A DNA stretch of 64,000 bases. It comes from Paenisporosarcina macmurdoensis. GTDB taxonomy: Bacteria; Bacillota; Bacilli; Bacillales_A; Planococcaceae. Shown in pieces: positions 19,454 to 27,502 of this stretch. A program made the translations under genes and the position numbers. The notes below the pieces were generated by a model that was not told the origin of the DNA, did no database searches, and worked only from the letters and a program-made list of their open reading frames with translations. How positions within the stretch are numbered: the first letter of the stretch is position 1; each line of letters starts with the position of its first letter. The DNA is taken from the NCBI RefSeq assembly GCF_042658845.1, contig NZ_JBHSRI010000019.1, forward strand, positions 35,931-99,930, written 5' to 3'.

Positions 19454-19625
19454 TAATTATATTTCCTCCTTTGTTAATATATTCCTCTCTTAGTGTACGA
19501 GTGAAATGTAAATACACGGTGATGCAATTGTAAAATATATGTAAATGTTCTTGAGGTTGTGGATTGGTAATAGATCTTCTTGCTTACTTTATTTCAGATT
19601 ATTTTTCTTCTAATGAGATACACAT

Positions 19626-19868
19626 AGGTTTTCAGTGCGCTTCGGGCGTATTCTCTGCTGCACTATAATCTAGGGAACAAAGAGTGGGGCTTGTGACTTT
19701 GTCACTCGCCCCAGCTTTCTTTTTTCAGATTATCTTGCGGCGGGTGTGCGTCCTTCGCTCCCTTGCAACCTGAACGCTCTTAGTTAAGATCGTTTGGGTT
19801 ACTAGAGAATTGATACTATTTTTATGTAGATGTTCGGCCGAAGATGGTATTTCGGTCTCTTTCTGCTT
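19626..19868 (+). repeat. Element A, copy 4
   Basis: Full-length copy. The 3' closing strand reads CCCTTGCAACCT instead of CCCTGAAAACCT, so the outer stem is weakened, while the central hairpin and 3' hairpin remain. Confidence 0.9.
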
Positions 19869-19904
19869 ATTTCATTTCAGACCATTCTTTAAAGAAATGC
19901 AAGC

Positions 19905-20145
19905 AGGTTTTCAGTCCGCTTCGGACGTATTCTCTGCTGCACTATAATCTAGGGAATAAAGAGTTGGGCTTGTGACTTTGTCACTTCGCCCAACTCTATT
20001 TTTTTAGATCATTCTGCGGCTGGAATCCGTCCTTCGCTCCCTTGCAACCTGATCACTCTTAGTTAAGATCGTTTGGGCTACTAGAGAATAGACACTATCT
20101 TTATGTAGATAGTCGACCGAAAATGATATTTTGGTCTCTTTCTGC
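19905..20145 (+). repeat. Element A, copy 5
   Basis: Full length, in direct tandem with copy 4 (36 bp apart). The central stem AGAGTTGGGC/GCCCAACTCT is perfect. The 3' hairpin reads GACCGAAAA..TTTTGGTC, a compensated variant of GGCCGAA..TTCGGCC. Confidence 0.9.
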
Positions 20146-20183
20146 AAACTTTATTTGAGACCATTCTTTAAAGTCATTAGTGA

Positions 20184-20286
20184 CACTTACTCTAAAGAAC
20201 TAATAAAGGCGTGCTAGCCAGAGACACAAATGCCTTTTATTTGTGGCTCTGGTTGGCAACCTGGGGGTAGTTCTTTAGAGTAAGTG
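20184..20286. repeat. Element B, copy 1 (MITE-like palindrome)
   Basis: 103 bp with 19-bp perfect terminal inverted repeats (CACTTACTCTAAAGAACTA and complement). A second, internal hairpin CCAGAGACACAAAT..ATTTGTGGCTCTGG nests inside. It has the size and symmetry of a miniature element, but no target duplication is clear. It follows element A copy 5 through a linker (GACCATTCTTTAAAG) seen at other loci too. Confidence 0.88.
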
Positions 20287-20382
20287 GATGATAATCGCCT
20301 GAGGTAGTGCTTGTATCCGATGAGAGAATCTCAAATTGAGGCTCTCTTCAACAACCCAACCCTCGAAGAAAATCGCCAATGG

Positions 20383-20408
20383 GTGGCAGGTGGCAAGCCG
20401 CCTGCCAC
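20383..20408. repeat. Covarying hairpin N
   Basis: GTGGCAGGTGGC pairs with GCCGCCTGCCAC around AA. Copies at 34508-34533 (GTGGCAGATGGC / GCCATCTACCAC) and 63490-63515 (GTGTCAGTTGGC / GCCGCCTGACAC) change both arms together at several positions. All three precede a TTCTGTTCATGACA block and an element B end. Confidence 0.82.
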
Positions 20409-20422
20409 TTTTCTGTTCATGA

Positions 20423-20525
20423 CACTCACTTTAAAGAAAAAATAAAGGCGTGCTAGCCAGAGACACAAATGCCTTTTATTTGTGGCTCTGGTTGGCAACC
20501 TGGGGGTAGTTCTTTAGAGTAAGTG
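20423..20525. repeat. Element B, copy 2
   Basis: Second copy of the palindromic element. The left terminal repeat is slightly decayed (CACTCACTTTAAAGAAAA) but the right end is identical to copy 1. The interior is identical from GGCGTGCTAGCCAGAG to the right end. Confidence 0.88.
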
Positions 20526-20612
20526 GATGCTGATAGCCTGCGGTAGTTCTTGTATCCGAAGAGAGACACAATTGCCCCGGCTCTCATCAACATCCCTAAC
20601 TCTTGCGGGATG

Positions 20613-20650
20613 AAAAAAAGCTACTTTCCGTGTAGGAAAGTAGCTTTTTT
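20613..20650 (-). terminator. Rho-independent terminator of the membrane-fusion gene
   Basis: AAAAGCTACTTTCC pairs with GGAAAGTAGCTTTT around GTGTA. On the minus strand a T run follows. It is placed 10 bp after the stop at 20660. Confidence 0.92.
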
Positions 20651-20659
20651 ATGTGGTTA

Positions 20660-21964
20660 TTAAAAGACAAAGAATTTCAGATAGTTTCTCCAGCCGATTG
20701 CTTTTGTGGATTTCCATGATGGAGAATCGATTGGCATTGGTAGGAAGATTGCTGGTGCGTAGCGATAGTTGGTCAGTTGTGGTTCATGAACTGCGACTAA
20801 TCCAGCTTGTACACCTGTACTAATGACAGAGCGTGTTTTCCAATCAAACGCGATCGTTACCGGTGCCTTCACGGCATAGCCATCTTCATTGATTATATGT
20901 GCGACAGCTGATTCATCTAAACGGTCGTAAAGCCAAGCTGTTTTTATTGAGCCAGCTTGTTGCGCTTCGTTGACGATGATCATGGCATTTGTATTATTGC
21001 CAAATGGTAAGTTTTCGATTGGCTCAATTGCTTGAATGCGAATTTCATAGTAAGCGAGTGGGTTCGGTTGATCTGTTGAATCTAACGTTTTATACGTATT
21101 TAAGTATTCTGTTTCTCTTGCCGGAACTTGAGAAATTTCAGCTACTTTTCCTTCAATCGATCGATCCATTCCATCAGCTTGCAAACGAACACGATCGTTT
21201 ACTTGTACATCTTGCCATTCTTCATCAATTGCATATGTGAGAATGATTTTTTCTTTACTGTAAATTTCAATAGCGAGTCGGTCATTTTTGTCTCGTATTT
21301 TTGACACAATCCCATCAACCGGGCTAATGACTGCAGCCGCTCCTTTTTGAGCAAGTTGTGCTTCGACAACAACCAATTGTTGATTCACATCAGAAATCTT
21401 TTGCTCTGCTTGTGCGATGGCTTGTGCGAACGCCCCATCTTGAGATACGACAACGTCAACACCTACATCAACATTTATATCTACATTAACAGTTTGTTCT
21501 TCAGTCACTTCGGTCACGTTATCTGTTGTATTGCCAGTTGAACTGTTTGTGTTTGAGTTAGCTGCAATAGCTCGATCAGATTGTAATGAACTAATTGTTG
21601 CATTGAGTTCAGTCATTTGGCGGTCAAGAGCTTCGCGCTCTGATTCCCACATGCTTCGTTGTTCATCAGCAGTAGACGTGTTGAGTGTGGCAAGTTCTTG
21701 GCCAACAGTTACTACGTCTCCTTCTTTAACTGACCAACTTTTTATCGTATCTTCATTCTTAACATAGATGACATCCATACTAAGTGGTGCAACAAGTGAT
21801 TCTTTAGGTAATAATTCTTCAAAATCACCTTTAGCTACTCGCTCATATTCGTGTACATATACGGATTTTGAAATAACGCTTTTATCACTAAATAATAGGA
21901 TGGCGTTTGCTCCGAGGAATGCCGAGATGGCAACGGCTAGGCCAATTGTTAACCATTTATTCAT
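20660..21964 (-). CDS. HlyD/YknX-type membrane-fusion (adaptor) protein
   Basis: 434 aa from the ATG at 21964, which overlaps the stop of the upstream gene (ATGA); a longer frame to 22000 lacks a good start. One N-terminal membrane segment (about 5-22) is followed by a biotinyl-lipoyl-like half (WSVKEGDVVTVGQELA near 75), a long helical hairpin (about 105-225, QSDRAIAANSNTNSS loop), the second lipoyl half (AVISPVDGIVSKI) and a beta-barrel region. This is the layout of adaptor subunits of efflux machines such as YknX. The usual partners YknY (ATPase) and YknZ (permease) are absent downstream, where a terminator follows at once. Substrate unknown. Confidence 0.87.
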   Translation of the reverse strand: MNKWLTIGLAVAISAFLGANAILLFSDKSVISKSVYVHEYERVAKGDFEELLPKESLVAPLSMDVIYVKNEDTIKSWSVKEGDVVTVGQELATLNTSTADEQRSMWESEREALDRQMTELNATISSLQSDRAIAANSNTNSSTGNTTDNVTEVTEEQTVNVDINVDVGVDVVVSQDGAFAQAIAQAEQKISDVNQQLVVVEAQLAQKGAAAVISPVDGIVSKIRDKNDRLAIEIYSKEKIILTYAIDEEWQDVQVNDRVRLQADGMDRSIEGKVAEISQVPARETEYLNTYKTLDSTDQPNPLAYYEIRIQAIEPIENLPFGNNTNAMIIVNEAQQAGSIKTAWLYDRLDESAVAHIINEDGYAVKAPVTIAFDWKTRSVISTGVQAGLVAVHEPQLTNYRYAPAIFLPMPIDSPSWKSTKAIGWRNYLKFFVF

Positions 21965-22650
21965 TGAGGGGTACCCCCTTCTACTACGCGTAAGAACCAT
22001 TCTTCAAGTGGCAATATGCCGACAGTTGCTGTGATTAGTGCCATGACAATATGGATGGCAATGATGATGATTACTATCATGCGTGGGTTCATATCCGTGA
22101 AAGAACGGATGAATCGAACTTGCAACGCAATGATCAATGCTGTGAAAATTGAAAGTTGGTTAAAGAAAAATACTAAAAACGGATGATCAAATACAGTTGC
22201 TGCGAGTGGTCCAAATGAAAATAGGGACACGGGTGTAGTCATACCCAACATCATAAAAATGAAGAATAATAAAGCTTTTTCCAGTAGGAGAATTCCTACT
22301 ACATACAGTTGTAGAACGGCTAGTTTTGATAACTCGATTCCTGTGATTTTATTTAATAGGAATGCGATGCCGAAAAAGTGGAATGATAGGTAGAGGACTG
22401 CCCAAATAATGATTCCAGCGAGTGATACGAGTCGTGCGATGGCAAATGAATCTTTGCCGCCTAATGCATATACGGATGTGATGTGCTGTGTGTTCATTCC
22501 CCACAGTTCTTGTACTACAAACAATAATAATCCAAAAAAGCCTACCATCCATGCGCGTTTTTTAAAATCTCGCATGTTTGAAGAGCCAAGATTGTCTATT
22601 AATTCTTGCTGGTTTGCAAGATATCGCCAAAATCGGAAATCAAAAATCAT
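21961..22650 (-). CDS. Polytopic membrane protein, Yip1/YknW-like
   Basis: 229 aa with about five to six hydrophobic segments and no soluble domain. GGAAGGATTC lies upstream of ATG 22650. It is translationally coupled to the membrane-fusion gene by a 4-bp overlap. In Bacillus subtilis the YknW Yip1-domain protein likewise precedes YknX and helps assemble the YknXYZ transporter. By position and topology I infer a YknW-like role, but I cannot confirm the Yip1 family by eye. The first 30 residues (FRFWRYLANQQELIDNLG) are amphipathic and cytoplasmic. Confidence 0.8.
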   Translation of the reverse strand: MIFDFRFWRYLANQQELIDNLGSSNMRDFKKRAWMVGFFGLLLFVVQELWGMNTQHITSVYALGGKDSFAIARLVSLAGIIIWAVLYLSFHFFGIAFLLNKITGIELSKLAVLQLYVVGILLLEKALLFFIFMMLGMTTPVSLFSFGPLAATVFDHPFLVFFFNQLSIFTALIIALQVRFIRSFTDMNPRMIVIIIIAIHIVMALITATVGILPLEEWFLRVVEGGTPQ

Positions 22651-22896
22651 AAGTTAGAATCCTTCCTTTACTATCTTAAGCTATTATTCTTTCTATACTT
22701 TCTATACTTTACCAAATATCGACATCATTTGTAACGTCTAAAGGGCATAGTTCTAGAAATATTGTGTGTTTTATTGAAAGAATTTATTAATAATGGATAA
22801 TTTTAAGCGATTTCTATGAAGCTGTTCCGATAGGCTGGTATTTCAATAGAAGGTTTTCGACAGAATTCGTGTAAATTGTTATTGTGTATAACAACC

Positions 22897-23140
22897 AGGT
22901 TTTCAGTGTGCTTCGGTCGCACTCTCTGCTGCATAATAATCTAGGGAATACAGAGCTTGGGCTTGTGACTTCGTCACTCGCCCAAGCTTTCTTTTTTCAG
23001 ATCATCTTGCGGCGGGTGTACGTCCTGCGCTCCCTTGCAACCTAGGCGCTCACAGTTAAGATCGTTTGGTTTACTAAAGAATAGACACTATCTTTACGTA
23101 GATAGTCGACCAAAAATGATATTTTGGTCTCTTCCTGCTC
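22897..23140 (+). repeat. Element A, copy 6
   Basis: Full-length copy with more drift at the 5' end (TTTTCAGTGTGCTTCGGTCG). The 3' hairpin GACCAAAA..TTTTGGTC is a fully compensated variant, with both arms changed relative to GGCCGAA..TTCGGCC. Confidence 0.88.
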
Positions 23141-23216
23141 CCTTTAATTCAGACCATTTTTTAAAGTTAGTGGTGATACTTACTCTAAAGAAAATATAAG
23201 GGCGTGCTAGCCAGAG

Positions 23217-23243
23217 AAACACTGAGTATTTGCTCAGTTTTTT
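23217..23243. terminator. Hairpin with T run at the cassette 1 tail
   Basis: ACTGAG pairs with CTCAGT, followed by TTTTTT on the plus strand. It corresponds to the stronger hairpin at 34231-34260 in cassette 2. Confidence 0.65.
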
Positions 23244-23364
23244 CTATTTCTAATTTTTAGTAAGCCTAATTTTCATCTCCGCTAATTAAACTAAGCACCC
23301 CTTATTTGAAGAAGAAAAGGGATGATCCATCCGCAAACAATCAATTCAATTCTCTGTAAGTCGT

Positions 23365-23443
23365 CATAACACCCGGATTCGGAAGTGTTCGACACATTGC
23401 TCAATACGAAAAAGCCACCTTGTAAAGGCAGCCGGTTGTTCAA
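23365..23443 (-). repeat. Repeat J, copy 1
   Basis: A roughly 79-bp block containing AGTGTTCGAC, CTCAATA, GAAAAA and GCAGCCGGTTGTTCAA. A second copy is at 23934-24013. Each lies just beyond the 3' end of a small minus-strand gene, as a gene-associated tail. Confidence 0.75.
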
Positions 23444-23486
23444 ATAAAGCAAACGTTAGTTGAACAAAGAGAAGAAATATTTTCCA

Positions 23487-23819
23487 TTAGATTACTAAGA
23501 AATAATAAGTAACTATTCCAATCACTCCAAATGACATTAGGAGAACACTTTTCTTAATACTTTCGTCCCAGATTTGAATACCTCCAGAAAACCAACCTAT
23601 AAATATCATAATTGCACCAATATGTTGAAGGATAGCAATAGATGTAATTAAGCCAGAAAAAAATACTGCAAAACCTATAAATCTTAAACCCTCATCAAGG
23701 AGGGATGAAGGACTTTTTGTCCCCCTTAATTCTTCTTGTTCTTCTTTATCCTTTTTTAAATATATAATTATAAAATAAAAAATAGGTATCCCCAATAATA
23801 AAATCTGTATTATCCTCAT
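23487..23819 (-). CDS. Small integral membrane protein, unknown
   Basis: 110 aa with about four hydrophobic segments; residues 22-35 (KKDKEEQEELRGTK) form a charged cytoplasmic loop. GGGGGA lies 5 nt before the ATG. The gene belongs to the AT-rich cassette 1 and is followed by repeat J. I do not recognise the family. Such small four-segment proteins are common in Bacillales genomes and may be immunity or stress proteins, but nothing here decides that. Confidence 0.72.
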   Translation of the reverse strand: MRIIQILLLGIPIFYFIIIYLKKDKEEQEELRGTKSPSSLLDEGLRFIGFAVFFSGLITSIAILQHIGAIMIFIGWFSGGIQIWDESIKKSVLLMSFGVIGIVTYYFLVI

Positions 23820-23933
23820 TTGACTCCCCCGTTAACAAATTAAAGAACTGATAATCGAATACACTTACTAACCCCAACAAACATAATCAAGATTCGCTAC
23901 ACCTGGATGTATGCTCCATACACACCAGGTTGC

Positions 23934-24013
23934 CATAACACCACGATGAGAAAGTGTTCGACTTCATTACTCAATAAGAAAAATCTGCCCTTTAAAGACA
24001 GCCGGTTGTTCAA
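23934..24013 (-). repeat. Repeat J, copy 2
   Basis: Same block as 23365-23443 with about a quarter of bases changed. GCAGCCGGTTGTTCAA here reads ACAGCCGGTTGTTCAA. It lies 12 bp beyond the stop of the 24026-24490 gene. Confidence 0.75.
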
Positions 24014-24025
24014 CTATTGAATCCA

Positions 24026-24490
24026 TTACATTACAAACAGTTTTTGTTCTTTCGTATTGGAAATTGCAAGTATGTAGCTATTACCTTCTAATTTATAAAA
24101 GTATCTATCATTATTATTATAAGTCACGGGATTCTCTTGAAATAATCTTTTAAAATTCTGAGTATGATCGTTTATATCAGCCACATCTTTTTGAAAGGTT
24201 TCAAAGAGGTTCGAAACTGTATCAGAGGATTCTCCATTAATAGGTATCCAACCGTCTTCCTGCTTTATCTTGTTTTCAATAGCATCATAATCAAGAACTA
24301 AATAGGTTTGTCCCTCATTTGGGAACCCATATCTTGTATTAAATACTGTTTCTATCATATTTGGTTTTGGGACCTCAAACCCCCAATTCAATCTCCATTC
24401 AGCATATATTGAAATATAATTCCAATTAACTATCATAAATCCAACCAATAATAACGGAATTGTAATCCAAATTATGGTTTTCTTTTTCAT
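24026..24490 (-). CDS. Membrane-anchored small protein, unknown (cassette cargo)
   Basis: 154 aa. A Lys-rich start and one hydrophobic segment (about 6-22) give an anchor; the rest is a polar domain with many Asn, Asp and Tyr (NNNDRYFYKLEGNSYILAI near 125-143). GGAG lies 8 nt before the ATG. The gene follows the repeated leader of cassette 1, whose extended -10 box (24638-24646) is the likely promoter. Its AT content is higher than that of the core genes, which fits horizontal origin. No family recognised. Confidence 0.74.
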   Translation of the reverse strand: MKKKTIIWITIPLLLVGFMIVNWNYISIYAEWRLNWGFEVPKPNMIETVFNTRYGFPNEGQTYLVLDYDAIENKIKQEDGWIPINGESSDTVSNLFETFQKDVADINDHTQNFKRLFQENPVTYNNNDRYFYKLEGNSYILAISNTKEQKLFVM

Positions 24491-24599
24491 GTTAATTCTC
24501 CTCTATACAGAACTGGCATTACCATTTAATGTTTTCTTCCAGAATTATGGTTTTATAAAGTAATATTCTCAGTTCAATAGAAAGTTTCCTGGTTAAACT

Positions 24600-24775
24600 A
24601 ACGCCCCGTTAGTTCATTAAACAAAGCTCTTTTATGTATTATACCAACAATACCCATTTTTACCTGTTAAAAATAAATTTTTCTGCCAATTATAAAAGCA
24701 CTTCAAAATGAGGTTCTAATTCGGGTTTTATTTGGCTGTTTATTTTGATAATAAAACAGGTTCGATTTGACCGTT
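24600..24775 (-). promoter_or_regulatory. Repeated promoter-bearing leader of cassette 1
   Basis: The reverse complement matches 32694-32880 over most of its length: ACGGTCAAATC, CAAAATAAACAGCCAAAT, GGTATT.TTGGTATAATA and GAACTAACGGG blocks in the same order. TGGTATAAT at 24638-24646 is an extended -10 promoter box. CTAACG..CGTTAG near 24598-24612 is a short palindrome just downstream. Confidence 0.72.
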
Positions 24776-24892
24776 TATTTCGGAATAAATGATCCAAAAA
24801 TGAATGGCTTAGCCAGAGACACAAATGTCTTTTATTTGTGTCTCTCCTCAACACTCCCAATCTACCGGACTTGTTAACGATGGGTTACCCAA

Positions 24893-24935
24893 CGCAAAAA
24901 AGTGTAAGTCCCCAACACTACTTACACTTTTTGCG
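24893..24935. terminator. Bidirectional terminator-like hairpin, orphan
   Basis: CGCAAAAAAGTGTAAGT pairs with ACTTACACTTTTTGCG around a 10-nt loop. No gene ends next to it on either strand, so it may be left from a lost gene. Confidence 0.7.
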
Positions 24936-25150
24936 CTATTTTTGTTGCAAGATTTAGGCCCCCACCTAAATAGGGTAATTGGATTTTCTTCTTGGAGGTT
25001 GCATTGTGCGCGGTTTGTTGTAGGAATGAGTAGAGTTCGCCACAGCACTATGTATGTTATCCATCTCCCTCTATTTTCCCTTCCCCAAAAAGGATTAATA
25101 GCTCTTCTATAGTTTAAATCTCCTATTCTGAAAAGGAAATATTTCTCCTC

Positions 25151-25226
25151 AAAATTGAACTTTGCCTACTAGTTCCGCTCCTAAAATTGAATTTTCTCTA
25201 AAAAAAGTGCCTCAAAATTGGATTTT
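25151..25226 (+). repeat. Phased word array H (CAAAATTGAATTTTG), copy 1
   Basis: AAAATTGA/G cores start at 25151, 25183 and 25214, so steps are 32 and 31 bp, about three helical turns. The word is close to a palindrome (AAAATTGAATTTT). Relatives occur at 35633-35671 and 55799-55870 with the same spacing. Confidence 0.75.
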
Positions 25227-25311
25227 GCTTTCTCACAAAAAATTGTATAAATATTTTTAATCAAACCAACACTTTATATAACCTATCAAAGGAAAATTCT
25301 CTCATATACTA

Positions 25312-25375
25312 ACTTCATCGTGTTACTTGCGATACGCTGTTGATCTGCATGGCTCCATGACCAACTTGATGAAGT
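25312..25375 (+). promoter_or_regulatory. Structured leader before a 34-aa membrane microprotein
   Basis: ACTTCATC (25312-25319) pairs with GATGAAGT (25368-25375). Inside, CATGG and CCATG form a second hairpin. The structure lies about 50 nt upstream of the start codon at 25427. It does not fit a riboswitch class that I recognise. Confidence 0.5.
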
Positions 25376-25426
25376 AGATGACTTTATTTCGAGCAGATAA
25401 TTAATTAGAAAGGTTGTGTTGGTTAA

Positions 25427-25531
25427 ATGAAATTTGGTAAGTTGTTTGATTTAAGTGCTGTCGATTTATTATTCGGTATCATTGGTTCAAGTGTATTTAT
25501 CATTGTTTTATATATGTTCACTACACTTTAG
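25427..25531 (+). CDS. 34-aa single-span membrane microprotein
   Basis: An ATG at 25427 opens a 34-codon frame ending in TAG at 25529-25531. The product has a short polar start (MKFGKLFDLSAVD) and one hydrophobic segment (LLFGIIGSSVFIIVLYMF). A weak AAAGG lies 13 nt upstream. A structured leader precedes it and a strong terminator follows 30 bp later, so this looks like a free-standing transcription unit. Type I toxins and small regulatory membrane proteins have this size and layout, but it lacks the basic C-terminal tail of the TxpA/BsrG toxins. No family recognised. Confidence 0.6.
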   Translation: MKFGKLFDLSAVDLLFGIIGSSVFIIVLYMFTTL

Positions 25532-25560
25532 GAGCGTGTTGTATGTTCAGGTACGATTAG

Positions 25561-25599
25561 AACCCTTCCCCGGTCGATTTTTCTCGGAGAAGGGTTTTT
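25561..25599 (+). terminator. Rho-independent terminator after the microprotein
   Basis: AACCCTTC pairs with GAAGGGTT, with inner CCGG/CTCGG pairing, followed by a T run on the plus strand. Confidence 0.88.
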
Positions 25600-25695
25600 G
25601 CATGGCTGCAAGGTGTTTTTATTGAGGGATTTTTAATTTTAGAGGATGTATGGTGACTTGCACCATTTGTCATATTATGGTGGTTACTCCATTAG

Positions 25696-25785
25696 TCAGA
25701 CGTGAGGACGTATTTTTCAGACGTGAAGTCCAATTAGTCAGACGTGGATGCTTTTTTTTCAGACGTGAACGCTAAAAAGTCAGAC
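25696..25785 (-). repeat. Phased word array E (ACGTCTGAAAAA), copy 1, inverted
   Basis: TCAGAC cores start at 25696, 25717, 25738, 25759 and 25780: five units exactly 21 bp apart. Reverse-complemented, the array begins CTCAGTCTGAC like the three plus-oriented copies at 32.2, 42.1 and 62.9 kb. Linkers between words are mostly different from those copies. Confidence 0.9.
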
Positions 25786-25881
25786 TGAGCGACCATTCAA
25801 CTTTTAAAAGAAGTACTCGCTGACAGAAAAACCCGACAAGCGCAAGCGTTCGGGGGCATCTAAAGGTTTTCTTTTGGTTTA

Positions 25882-26275
25882 GTGTGAATGGTAAACCTTG
25901 AATGGTGCTGCCGGTAAGTGTGGCAGCCTTTTTGTTGGATGGCTTTGTGGATATGGGTTTTCAGACGCGAAGTTTATGATTCCTACGTGGGAGCTGATTT
26001 TTCTTACGTGGACGGCTATTTTTCCTACGTGACCGCCGAAAATTCCTACGTGACATGCGTATCTCACAATATTGCTATCACCTAGACGTTGAGTCGTGTG
26101 AATGGTAAACCTTGAATGGTGCTGCCGGTAAGACTGGCAGCCTTTTTTGTTGGATGGCTTTGTGGATATGGAGTTTTCGGACGCGAAGATCATGATTCCT
26201 ACGTGAGCGCTGTTTTTTCCTACGTGGATGGCTATTTTTCCTACGTCAACCTCCAAAATTCCTACGTGACGTTAC
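25882..26275 (+). repeat. Phased word array F (TTCCTACGTGA), two tandem copies
   Basis: The ACG of each word lies at 25965, 25985, 26006, 26027 and 26048, and again at 26181, 26201, 26222, 26243 and 26264. The first step is 20 bp and the others 21. The first word of each copy reads TTTTCAGACGCGAAG / TTTTCGGACGCGAAG, close to family E, and the rest read TTCCTACGTGA. Each copy is preceded by the same block (GTGAATGGTAAACCTTGAAT) with a GCTGCC/GGCAGC hairpin and T run, so about 215 bp are duplicated in tandem. Confidence 0.9.
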
Positions 26276-26317
26276 CATTTCCCCAGAATTCCTCTCTCAC
26301 ACTAAAAATCTCCACAT

Positions 26318-26355
26318 AAAAACACCTTCCTCATTTTCATTAAGGTAGGTGTTTT
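26318..26355 (-). terminator. Terminator of the IDEAL-domain gene
   Basis: On the minus strand AAAACACCTACC pairs with GGAAGGTGTTTT, followed by T residues. It lies 37 bp beyond the stop at 26392. Confidence 0.82.
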
Positions 26356-26391
26356 CATTTTTTATAGAATTCCATGGTTATCCTCCAACGG

Positions 26392-26826
26392 TTAGTGTAG
26401 TAAGCGGTTAAAGAGATTTTCATCGCGTGTTTGAAGAGCGTAGTCAATCATTCGGCTATGATTTGCGCCTTCAAGCAACGTGATGAATTCGCTTGCTTCT
26501 TCTTTTACATCGCTTCCAGGTTCTGTGTTTTCTGGTTCGCCGTGCTGTAAAATCGTTTGCAAATGCGTATGAATATCTGACACTAGCAATAATTGATAGA
26601 GTGGCAAGCGAATGAAGCGATTCCCTTTTTGAAAGACGAAGACTTCGGACAAGTTTTCGACTTGGTATGTGTTCATATTGACGATGATTTCTTTGCCTTC
26701 CACAGGAATGAAGTGAAAGAGTTCGTCATCTTTTTTTATGGAAAAGTATTGATAAGCAAATACCAATTTCATCTTTTGGCCTTCTAGTTTTGAGTAGAAC
26801 GGTTTCATTAGTTGTACGTGTAACAT
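26392..26826 (-). CDS. IDEAL-domain protein, small cytoplasmic
   Basis: 144 aa from ATG 26826 (GGGGGG six nt upstream); a longer frame to 26940 lacks a start signal. The N-terminal 100 residues look like a compact beta-rich domain (HFIPVEGKEIIVNMNTYQ). An acidic linker leads to a C-terminal helix SRMIDYALQTRDENLFNRLL, which fits the short IDEAL motif found in several Bacillales regulatory proteins. Function unknown; a role in protein-protein contact is suggested by the motif. The gene at 26947-27228 is 120 bp upstream on the same strand and may share a transcript. Confidence 0.75.
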   Translation of the reverse strand: MLHVQLMKPFYSKLEGQKMKLVFAYQYFSIKKDDELFHFIPVEGKEIIVNMNTYQVENLSEVFVFQKGNRFIRLPLYQLLLVSDIHTHLQTILQHGEPENTEPGSDVKEEASEFITLLEGANHSRMIDYALQTRDENLFNRLLH

Positions 26827-26946
26827 TGTGATCCCCCCTTGTTTTAATCTAAATATTCTGATTACTACTATTGTATCACAATCCCGTCCATTTCGTGCAG
26901 GATAAATTCGGAAAAAATACCGCCTAGAGTCAGGCGGCATGCTTGT

Positions 26947-27228
26947 TTAGGCCTTCGGTTGTCTGTATGTAAAATAAGCAATAGATTTTTCGTCATCTTG
27001 AATAAAAAATCCAAGAAGATCGGTTTGTACGGTTGCAGCCATTTCTTTTCCGAATTGCTCGTCACACGTAAATGAGCATTTATTAGTGCGAAAATCAATT
27101 TGAATGTCTTTAATTTGAAAGCAATCAAATGTCACCTTTTTAATTATTACGATTCCTTTATCGTTCGACGTAATAACTGTTGATTTTCTTTTGCCGTTCG
27201 GAATTTCGTAACCACTTGGCTTTACCAT
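26947..27228 (-). CDS. Hypothetical protein, 93 aa
   Basis: ATG at 27228. An in-frame stop lies not far upstream and no other start is available. The ribosome-binding site is weak (AAAGTG). The protein is mixed alpha/beta, with two Cys (VTFDCFQIK, CSFTCDEQFG), no membrane segment and no signal. It stands divergently from the SWIM/SNF2 pair, with 335 bp between. I do not recognise the family. Confidence 0.65.
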   Translation of the reverse strand: MVKPSGYEIPNGKRKSTVITSNDKGIVIIKKVTFDCFQIKDIQIDFRTNKCSFTCDEQFGKEMAATVQTDLLGFFIQDDEKSIAYFTYRQPKA

Positions 27229-27502
27229 GGCACTTTGCTGTAATCCTGGTAAGATAATTTCATAGGATGGGCAAACAGATCAACCTTTCCTTTACATATT
27301 TGTGATGGATTTTGTGTATATCTTAAACTCTATCAATTTCGAGAGATAGTAGAACATCATTTGCCTACGAAACCCGACTATCGTTCGGTTAAATGAGATT
27401 CTACATTTCCATATTCCCATACAAAACCATTGGATTTACAAGAAAATTTACAGGATTTTTGAAAACTTATTTGCATTTAAATTCTTAATTCTTTCCTATC
27501 AC
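27229..27502. other. Divergent intergenic region before the SWIM/SNF2 genes
   Basis: AT-rich spacer between divergent genes. I see no repeat family member and no RNA gene here, other than the promoter listed at 27503-27531. Confidence 0.5.

Larger units (their letters stand above)
23171..24850 (-). mobile_element. Putative cassette 1: shared ends, cargo of two small genes
   Basis: Read on the minus strand, a 180-bp promoter-bearing leader (24600-24775) precedes two unknown genes and a tail with a terminator (23212-23300). Leader and tail both match, in the opposite orientation, those of 32618-34261, while the cargo genes differ. The outer flanks are halves of element B, and the B core is present at both junctions (GCTAGCCAGAG at 23206-23216; GCTTAGCCAGAG near 24807-24818), as if the block had inserted into an element B copy. 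No recombinase or transposase is present. Confidence 0.55.

Noticed and set aside
23365..24013. Integron attC sites for repeat J
   Set aside because: No R'/R'' core sites could be aligned and no integron integrase is in the window; kept only as a gene-tail repeat.
24848..25048. 66-aa minus-strand frame
   Set aside because: It passes through a terminator-like hairpin and has no ribosome-binding site.
25321..25360. Manganese or other known riboswitch in the microprotein leader
   Set aside because: The paired segments do not match the conserved loops of classes that I know; listed as a structured leader only.
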